Shown here: one piece after another, positions 56,601 to 64,000 of the stretch
How the letters are laid out: every line of letters starts with the position of its first letter
Numbering within the stretch: position 1 is the first letter of the stretch
Source of the DNA: Gigaspora margarita
Lineage: Eukaryota > Glomeromycota > Glomeromycetes > Diversisporales > Gigasporaceae
Assembly: GCA_009809945.1 (NCBI GenBank)
Contig: WTPW01001279.1
Location: 141,239 to 205,238 of the forward strand
Direction: 5' to 3'
DNA: 64,000 nt
Notes under the pieces: generated by a model
Database searches by the model: none
Told to the model about the DNA's origin: nothing
The model's input: only the letters and a program-made list of their open reading frames with translations
Position numbers and translations under genes: made by a program

Positions 56601-57040
56601 TGGAGATCTTTCTAGAATAATTATACTGAATACAAATTATAATAATTAACAAGATTTAAATTATATACTTTAATTAATTTATATAATTCTAATACTAATA
56701 CTACTTTTAATAATCTATATTTATTTATATAAATCAAATTAATCCATTATTTACTAAAAAAAGCCATACTTACAAATGCTACTATACAAGTAGCTAATAT
56801 AACACCAACTTTTCAAATGGCAAAAAAAATATTACAAGATATAATTTATTAATATTGGTATAAATATTTTAAAATTTAACTATTTATATTTAATAATTGA
56901 ATTTTAGATTCTCAATTTAATAATATCAAAAATAATAAAAGTATTACTTTATTAACTATTTCTTTACATGAATTATTTGAAGAATTTAACGAATCATTTA
57001 AAAAAAATATTTATAATAATAATAATTCTAATATTACATA
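56601..57040. other. Possible Crypton 3' remnant
   Basis: AT-rich. A few peptides such as 'NITPTFQMAKKILQDIIY' near 56796-56850 could belong to the Crypton's C-terminal tail, but this is unproven. Confidence 0.35.
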
Positions 57041-57220
57041 AGGACCCCGAAATATACATAGATAGGTCAGGTATGAGTTTGCTTATTTTTGAGGTTTTTT
57101 ATACAGATCTTTTCTATTTATAGTAATTTTTTGCTTATTTTTGAAGTTTTTTCTGCAGATTTTTCTTTTTTTAGTAACCCTATAATTAACCTGACCTATC
57201 TATGTATATTTCGGGGTCCT
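57041..57220. mobile_element. MITE family B, copy 5
   Basis: 180 bp, AGGACCCCGAAATATACATA with a perfect inverted end, flanks ATTACATA and GTTACATA (7 of 8). Very close to 42847-43026. Confidence 0.85.
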
Positions 57221-58053
57221 GTTACATATCATATTCACTACAATTATTATTATTTTATATTGTCTTCTTAATAATTTGCTAATATCTTCATGTTTCTATT
57301 AATTTGTTATTTGTATTTTAATTTGCTATTTGTATTGTTACTTGCATTTTTATAATAATGTAACCACTATAGTTAAAGCAAAAATTAAATTAAAATTATA
57401 ATCTCCACTTATTATATTGAATGATATAGTACAATAAAAATTGATATAACGTGATATAGTATTAATATAGGTAACATGATCAATAGTAACTACTGGATAA
57501 TACTATATTATTAAGTTGGATTAATTGTTTTGTAACTATAGATTATAGATAAATTTTATAATCATAAATAATATTATCAAATAATATATAATTGATATTA
57601 TACAAAAATTGTATAATTAATAATCATAGCAAAGTATAATTAAGGTTAGAATTAGTGTAAAGCTAAAGGGTTAGAAAAAGCAATAGTTTTATTAAAATTT
57701 AGCAAGAAATTTTTTTTGTTAGAACTCGAAAGATAGTTTTCTATATGAAATTTTGAGTTAGAAGCAATTTTTGGCAAAAAGAATATTTGTTTTGATTCTT
57801 TTCAAATATGTAATATTACACTAATCTTTGAATCTAATTGGCCTAATTAGATGTGATTACTGTAACCACAGTTACAAATTAATTAACCCTATTAAGTTTA
57901 TATACTAATCTAATTTAAAAATTATATATATTAAATCCTCCAATTGCAAGACTAGTATTATCTAGCTATCATTAATGCCCAGATATGACCTATTGTACTA
58001 GTTTTACTAAATAAAAAAACTAAAGATTTATATTAGCTCTATTAAATATAGCT
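57221..58053. repeat. Intergenic with a copy of repeat G (57640-57850)
   Basis: 57640-57850 resembles 44870-45045 (ATTAAAATTTAGCAAGAAATT, TAATATTACACTAATCTTTG). The rest is AT-rich without features. Confidence 0.5.
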
Positions 58054-58432
58054 TTAAGGGTAGAGTGAACGTAGATCATTTTTAATTAATGATCATGTTG
58101 TAATCATATGAAATCAGGTGATCGACCAATCAGAGTTGTAAACAACAATGATTCAACCAATCAGAATTAGTAATTTTTGTGTGACCTAAGAAAATTTGGG
58201 GTCACCTAAGTTTTTTTTACCAATATACTAAGGTAGATTTTTTTAAATGATATAGGGTTTAAAATTTTACTATAACAAATAGGAAACTTCAAATTATATA
58301 CCACAAAATTTTGGGAAATACTGGCTATAATCTTAAAAAGTTTTATTAAAAGCATATTTTTGCTTTCTATATAAAATTTTTTTGTACCCTGTAAATCATA
58401 TGAAAATTGATCTACGTTCACCCTACCCTTAA
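58054..58432. mobile_element. TTAA-flanked MITE, copy 2
   Basis: 379 bp, TTAAGGGTAGAGTGAACG..CGTTCACCCTACCCTTAA, highly similar to 2243-2617 across its length. Confidence 0.8.
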
Positions 58433-58964
58433 GCCATTAAGTATAAGATTGTCTATTAACTTTATATACAAATTCTACTTTTTAACAAATTTTAATCCTT
58501 TTGCTATGATTTAATTTTAATATATAGATTTAGATTTAAACTTTTTTTTCTTTAGCTAAAGTAACTTTCTTATCTGCTTTTTGATTTCTTGGTGCTCTCA
58601 ACTTATTTTTCTTGTTTCATTTAACTTTGCATACTTTTTCTTATATATTAACTTTTTTAAAATACCATTTTGCAATTCTTATTTTGCTACTAATATATGT
58701 TATACAAATTTATAGAAGCCTTTGTTTACTATAGTCTTATAGATTTTAATAAACTGCATTGTCTATTTATTGTTGACTATTAAGTGTTTAAGTCTTTGTA
58801 AAACACTTTGAAAAAAAAAATTACAAATTATATATCTTTTTAAATTTTGATTCTTATATATGTTTTTCAATAGTATACTATCAACTATTATATAAAAAAA
58901 CCTTCATATATTAATTAGATATAGACTATATTACATAACTGAAATTACTTTTAACTAGATTTAT
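58433..58964. other. Intergenic, nothing recognised
   Basis: AT-rich. The 3' edge (58947-58964) is one copy of the retroposon's target duplication. Confidence 0.45.
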
Positions 58965-60037
58965 TTTTTTTATTTTTTTTTAAGGTAAGATCATGCCTTG
59001 ATGACTTTATTAAATATATATTTGCATATATTATATAATATAGTATTATACTATATTTAAGACAACAGACTTAGATATTCGTAACCTAAACCTACTAGAG
59101 TTTTCATACTTCATCTTCTGTACAATCTGAATTTTGGTGCTACTCTCTGTTTTGACATTCTACTAATTTACTATATTTTCTATTTCTCTTATATTGCAAA
59201 TTCTATACTTCCAAGTAGGTGCAGGACCTTGCTCAGATAATTATAACCTTATAGTTACTTCCTAAATCTTAGTGTTCTGAGATTACTTGTATACTGGCAG
59301 AGGGGTACTTGTGCAATATTTTATTTGACAATTCTTAGTAGTTTATCATATATTACTATAAATATGCTAGTCAGATTGGTTAGCAAATACTTCCTCTAAA
59401 GGTAAATAAGCACCAGTTATATTACATAACTGTAATATAGCTACTCCTAACTAGATTTTGTAATACATTTCTGTACTACTTTCAACTTCTTTGTAGAGCA
59501 GTTAGTGTTCTACCATAGGTTAGACCATAGAACTTTATTTTGTATATTGTACTTTCTACTGAATGATTTGTCATTTGTTCATAATCCCAATTCACAGATC
59601 TGCCTCTATAGTAGTAGTTTCCTTCTAATTTAATTTTGGTTCCAATGCCAGAAGTGTTCCTTATCTGGTTAGGCCAATTCTTTATCACAAATCCCTTTGT
59701 GTTTGCCACATTTCTCACCATTCTAGTTCATATTATAGTTGTGTTACCCTCCCAATCAAAATCCCAAGACCACTCTAGAGTTGTTGGTACTACCTTGTAT
59801 TTTCTTGCCAAGAATTTATGTGTACAACCTTTATATAACCAGACCTTCTGTAATGCTATCACATATAGTACCAACTCTTAACAATGGATCTTCTTCTGAA
59901 AATTTCTAAAACTTCATATGGACTTTTACAGAGCATGTTTTCAAATATTTCTAAAAACTGTTTTTAGTAAAATTTGAACTAGAGGCCTTGGCTATGGGGA
60001 TTGAGCATCTAAACCACTAAACTATAGGGCCCAACCC
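58965..60037 (-). mobile_element. tRNA-headed poly(A) retroposon(s)
   Basis: Bounded by an 18-19-bp duplication, ACTTTTAACTAGATTTAT (58947-58964) and ACTTTTAACTAGGATTTAT (60038-60056). On the minus strand it begins with a tRNA-like head (59965-60034) and ends in ...GGCATGATCTTACCTTAA plus an A-rich tail (58965-58982). A second ATTACATAACTG..CTAACTAGATTTT word at 59421-59460 suggests that the left ~470 bp may be a separate nested copy. The length (1073 bp) is long for a SINE. Small open frames inside do not resemble reverse transcriptase. Confidence 0.65.
59965..60034 (-). other. tRNA-like head of the retroposon (pol III A and B boxes)
   Basis: On the minus strand GGGCCCTATAGTTTAGTGGT includes an A-box-like TAGTTTAGTGGTTTA (60010-60024), and AGTTCAAATT (59971-59980) is a B box. 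Helices are too degraded for a working tRNA, so this is read as a SINE promoter. Confidence 0.6.
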
Positions 60038-60056
60038 ACTTTTAACTAGGATTTAT

Positions 60057-60509
60057 AGTATAGTCTACTTCCAATTTTTATCTGAATTAATTGTAGTTTA
60101 ATATTGATATGCTCTTGCAACACTATTATATCTTGTTTATATTACTGCTACTAGCTTAGTGCATCTTGTATTCACTTTTTTATATATCTTCAAGTATAGT
60201 AGCATAACTTTTTTTGTATTTGTAGTATTCTATTTTGGTTTTTTTTATATGTACCAGAAGTATTTTTAGAACATTAAACCAATCTGTAAATTTTTTTTTG
60301 TATTTATTATTTCTTTTACTACAAATATAGTACTAACTACTTCACAATGAATTCTTTCAAAACTGTTTTATCTGAACTAGTATTTATATAAACTTCATAC
60401 TGAGTATAAGACAAATATTTGTAGATTTTTATCTCTACTAGGACTTGAACTAGGAACCTCTGGTATAAAGAATAGATATCTAGACTACTAGACTATAGAA
60501 CCTATTTCT
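60057..60509 (-). mobile_element. Second tRNA-headed retroposon copy
   Basis: At 60428-60509 the minus strand shows another tRNA-like head: TAGTCTAGTAGTCTAGATAT (A box) and TAGTTCAAGTCCTAG (B box, 60437-60451). Sequence left of it (about 60,330-60,430) resembles the body next to the first head (AAACTTCATA..AAATATTT). The first element's target duplication lies within this copy's trailing sequence, so the first probably inserted into the second. The tail is not resolved. Confidence 0.5.
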
Positions 60510-61599
60510 AACTTTTATATTTAATAATATTTGTTTAAAATTTTTAAAAGTTTTTAAAAATTTAGAATTATTTATAATTTATTATACTAAACAAATTTTA
60601 TATAAAAATCATATTTAGTTTACTTAATAAAAAAATTTTTAATATCATAACTAATTTTTTAAAAATTACTAATTTCATATACTGTTAGCCCTCCCCAAAC
60701 TGGTATACATGGTGAACAGGTTTTGTATCAGTTTCGAAAGTTATTGGATTTGAAAATATTATAAACTATTAGATTTATATATTAGGTACCAACTTGGTAA
60801 ATTAAGTTTTTATCAGATTTGACAAATTATCAATTTTGACAGAATTAGTTTGGAGAAAGCCAATAGTTTTAGGTATATATAATATTATACAAAGTTGTAT
60901 AATCTTAATTAATTTAAAAACTACTATTTAGAATTTTGCAAATATTTTTTTATTTAAAAGATTTAGATTTAAATAATATTTTATACAATTTTTAGCTTTA
61001 GAACTTGTTTATTTAGCTCAATATAAATTTTTAAAAAGTATTTATAATAATATAGTACCCTTTTGTATTATATTATAGAACAAAAAGTTTAAATTGCTTA
61101 TAAGCTAAAAATATTAATTTTAATAAAATTTTTAACTAAAAAATAATTTATAATATCTTGAAGAATTCTTTAAATATTTGTTTTAAAAATATAGTTTCTA
61201 ATACAATATTGTAATTTATATAAAAATTACAACTTTTATTATTGTCCTTTGGTAATTTACTTGTAAAATTAAGACTTGTATTAGAAGTAAATATTTTTTT
61301 TATAGACAAGAATATATAAAATTTAGAAAATTTTAAAAAAAACTTTTATATTAAAAGTTTTAATATATACTTTAAACTTTTATTATACTAAAATGTTTAA
61401 TATATTTAAAAATTTTCTTAAGTTAATAAAACAGATCTAAAATTAAATATTTTAATTAAAAAATATATAGCTAAAATTAATATTTAAAATTTTATTAAAA
61501 AAATTCAAATTTATCAAGAATTTGTAAACAAATTGGCTACAATACAATTTAAAAGATATTAAATAAATATTAAATAATAAATATTATAGTCCTAAGTAT
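60510..61599. other. Intergenic with eroded repeat remnants
   Basis: 60,685-60,865 has a weak inverted pair around CCCCAAACTGG / AGTTTGGAGAAAGCC. 61,010-61,075 resembles an end of the Tc1-like element at 14866. 61,080-61,550 is similar in wording to MITE C interiors. No gene. Confidence 0.4.
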
Positions 61600-62097
61600 G
61601 GGGTATCCATAAATAATATTATATACCCTATATAGTAGCTCTTGACCTCCTCTAGACTATATAAAAAAAAATTAAAAATCCATATATTTATATATATAAT
61701 TTTACAAAAACTTGGATATATAATAACTCAGTAATCCTATTTGAATGATTTTGGTACCATTCAATTCGTCTCTATAAGATGAATCCAATGGTACCAAAAT
61801 CATTTCATTTGCATTACTGGATCAAGAGTTATTTACAAAAAACTTTTGATTTTATAGTAATTTTTATAAAAAAAAATAATAACTAATAGTATTTTGTTAA
61901 TAAAACTTGATCTAGTAATCCAAATCAAATAATTTTGGTACTATTCGAATTTTCTCCTCAAGACAATTCAAATGGTCTCTGGATCAAGTTTTAGACAAAT
62001 TTTTATAAAAAATTATGTTATATTTTTTTGATTCCCTCTACTTATTAGAAAAAATATTATATTTTGAGGGACCCCAAATATAACATTATTTATGGAT
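61600..62097. mobile_element. Repeat family E, copy 2 (inverted)
   Basis: Inverted relative of 24660-25155 with the same two hairpins (61725-61815 and 61905-61990, GATTTTGGTACCATTCAATT). Left edge TATGGGGTATCCATAAATAA and right edge (inverted) GGGGGCATCCATAAATAATG look like its ends. Confidence 0.65.
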
Positions 62098-62540
62098 GCC
62101 CCCTATCTGGTTTTGTTCAAGTTTTTTATTTGTTTTTTGCAACTTAAGATTTGATTTCTTTAAAAATTTGTATAAAGAATAATGTTTATAAAAATTTTGA
62201 ATAAGATAATTATATATTTTTTACAGTTTAGACAACAATTAACTAACATGTTATTTTACCGACATTTAATTTCTATTTCATTAACAGTTTATTTCACTGA
62301 AACTTATTTCATCAACAAAATAATTCTGGTCATTATCGTTAGGGTTAGGGTAGAGTCAGAGTAGAATTAGATTAAAGTTAGTATGCTTTTTAAAAAAAAA
62401 TTTGTCTATGAAATAAGCTTCTATGAAATAAATTGTCAGTGAAATAAACTTGTCTGTGAAATAAGTATTGGTAAAATAAGCATGTCAGTGAATTTTTGTC
62501 AGTGAAATGTAATGTCTACAAAACGAGCATTGGTGAAGTA
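62098..62540. repeat. GTCAGTGAAATAA repeats with TTAGGG core
   Basis: 62,270-62,320 (TTTCACTGAAACTTATTTCAT) and 62,400-62,535 (several GTCAGTGAAATAA) form inverted groups around CGTTAGGGTTAGGGTAGAG at 62338. It looks like a MITE with repeated ends; exact borders are unclear. Confidence 0.5.
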
Positions 62541-64000
62541 ATACGTATCTATTTTATGTTATAAATATAGTAAAATTATATCACTCTTGTTTGAACCTTT
62601 TGGATATTATATAAGTAAGATAAAACTATTTACTTGTTCTATTTTTTTATTAGGTAACTCTTGTATTTTTGAAATTAAATTAACTTGTTGCAATTTTTTT
62701 TATTAATAGATGTTTTTTTTGATAGCTAATATTTATTTATATTTTAATTAAATATTACTAACAATGTTTTTACTTTATATTTCTTAATTTGTAAAGGTTT
62801 GCAGACAAATTGCTTATATAATTACTATAAATATATCTCTAATCTATATTTTTAATTATTTAAAACAGGTTTATATAATTTAGTATATGTGTATTTAAAG
62901 CCTATAGTATACTATATAAACCAAAATTATATATTGATTTATTATTTTTTAAATAATTAATGATATTAAATAATTATTAATTAATAAACTATAATATATT
63001 TTATATATATAAAATTAATTATACTTTATTTTTTTAAATGCATGAGTTGTTTATCTTTTTATAGCTAAAAAATTTTATTACGTAGGACCATATTATTAAT
63101 TTTTTATTAGAGGTCTATTCTATCTTCTTCTTTAATATATAAATAGTCAGGTTCTTTATATATAATTTCAACTTTTTTTTTATTTTCTTTTCTTTCTAAA
63201 AAATTACCTAATTTTTGATATTCTTCTAAACAATTTTTATATATAGTTTTTACAAAGTTACAAGATTTTTTTTATTATTTATTGAAACTTAACTTTTTAT
63301 TTTGTCTTTTTTCAAATGAGCAAATTTTTATTTAAATTAATTAAGCAAAATTGAATAAACTAATAATTTTTTTAACTAAAATATAAAATTTACTTTATAA
63401 CTATTTTTTGAAATAGTGATTTGGTTTATAATTAGATAACTGAATCTAACTAAAAGAAATCTGTTTAACTAATTAAATAAAATTCTTAATTAGTTAATTC
63501 AATATAATTAGTTAATAGTTAGATAACTTGTTAATCTAACATATCACAAAAATAGTTGTACTATATAACAAATAATCTTTTTTTATCTACTACTTTTTAC
63601 TTTATTTGAGTTGTTTTAAAACTTGTTTTATTTGTTTGAATTCAAATTAAATTAAATAGTTTAAAAACAATAGATTATATAACTAGTTGTTTAATTACAA
63701 AATATCTATTTATATTTTATTTTGCAAATACAGATCAAAGGTACAAAACAATTATAGTATATAAACTAGAAAAACAAATACTATTAATGCCTGAAGTTAG
63801 GAATTTATTTTTGGCTATTGGCTAAAAATAGAACAAATAAATTAGATAAATTAATGATTATCTGATCTAAAAATAGATACAAACAAGATTATATACAAAA
63901 TCTGATTTGTCACTACACCATAGATTATTTTTCACTATGCTCGAACAATTATATATATTTGTATAACTAATTAAAAAATAGTACAAAGTATATATACAAA
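62541..64000. other. Intergenic, nothing recognised
   Basis: AT-rich. 63,085-63,245 is a diverged copy of the repeat at 6831-6990. A GCAGACAAATTGC word near 62801 resembles a MITE C sub-end. No gene. Confidence 0.5.

Noticed and set aside
59482-59881. Two overlapping 79-81-codon frames
   Set aside because: They lie inside the tRNA-headed retroposon and show no reverse transcriptase or other domain.
60428-60509. Functional tRNA gene
   Set aside because: A and B boxes are present but the acceptor and anticodon stems are degraded, and body sequence attached to it matches the neighbouring retroposon.
1-64000. Mitochondrial or plasmid origin of the window
   Set aside because: Nuclear-type introns, hAT/Crypton/MITE content and an HMG-box gene indicate nuclear DNA; no organelle gene is seen.

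Overview
The window is extremely AT-rich, gene-poor fungal nuclear DNA. It looks like an arbuscular mycorrhizal fungus (Glomeromycotina, Rhizophagus or a close relative). This rests on family content: decayed Sel1-repeat genes, an RNF213-like AAA+ ATPase fragment, a MATA-HMG box gene, short GT..AG introns, and hAT, Crypton and Polinton/Maverick elements packed among inverted-repeat elements (MITEs). The species is inferred; no marker gene is present.

Layout. 1-16.5 kb: Sel1-repeat gene fragments (1.7, 6.0 and 8.2 kb), a ~120-bp satellite (9.7-11.3 kb), several MITE families, a poly(A) retroposon (13.3 kb) and a Tc1/mariner-like non-autonomous element (14.9-16.1 kb) with a smaller MITE inside. 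16.5-22.3 kb: a complete hAT element by its ends, with a perfect 8-bp target duplication. It holds a decayed transposase with a 71-bp intron and a decayed RNF213-like host gene fragment, itself split by another element that contains a 355-N gap. 22.3-28.1 kb: MITEs, a cluster of short hairpins and a small SINE-like insertion. 28.1-42.2 kb: a three-level nest. A foldback element was entered by a CCCTTAA-ended MITE, which was entered by a 12.96-kb Polinton-like element. 42.2-46 kb: a near-perfect 439-bp foldback, MITEs and one unresolved possible host gene. 47.3-48.0 kb: the only clearly intact host gene, encoding a MATA-type HMG-box protein, with a TATA box. 50-57 kb: MITEs and a broken Crypton tyrosine recombinase split by an inserted element that carries an 18-bp minisatellite. 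58-64 kb: a TTAA-flanked MITE, tRNA-headed retroposons in the minus orientation and more old repeats.

The most interesting object is the Polinton-like element (28508-41466). It has ~920-bp terminal inverted repeats with AG..CT ends, a protein-primed family-B polymerase and a DDE integrase. Where a capsid, packaging ATPase and adenovirus-type protease would be expected, the readable genes are a gag-like CCHC zinc-knuckle protein, a retropepsin-like aspartic protease and coiled-coil proteins. Each terminal repeat also carries an outward-facing gene for a small Cys/His-rich protein. It is a lightly broken fossil, and its ends differ by only about a dozen bases.

A second pattern is that short telomere-like TTAGGG tracts sit inside at least seven otherwise different MITEs.
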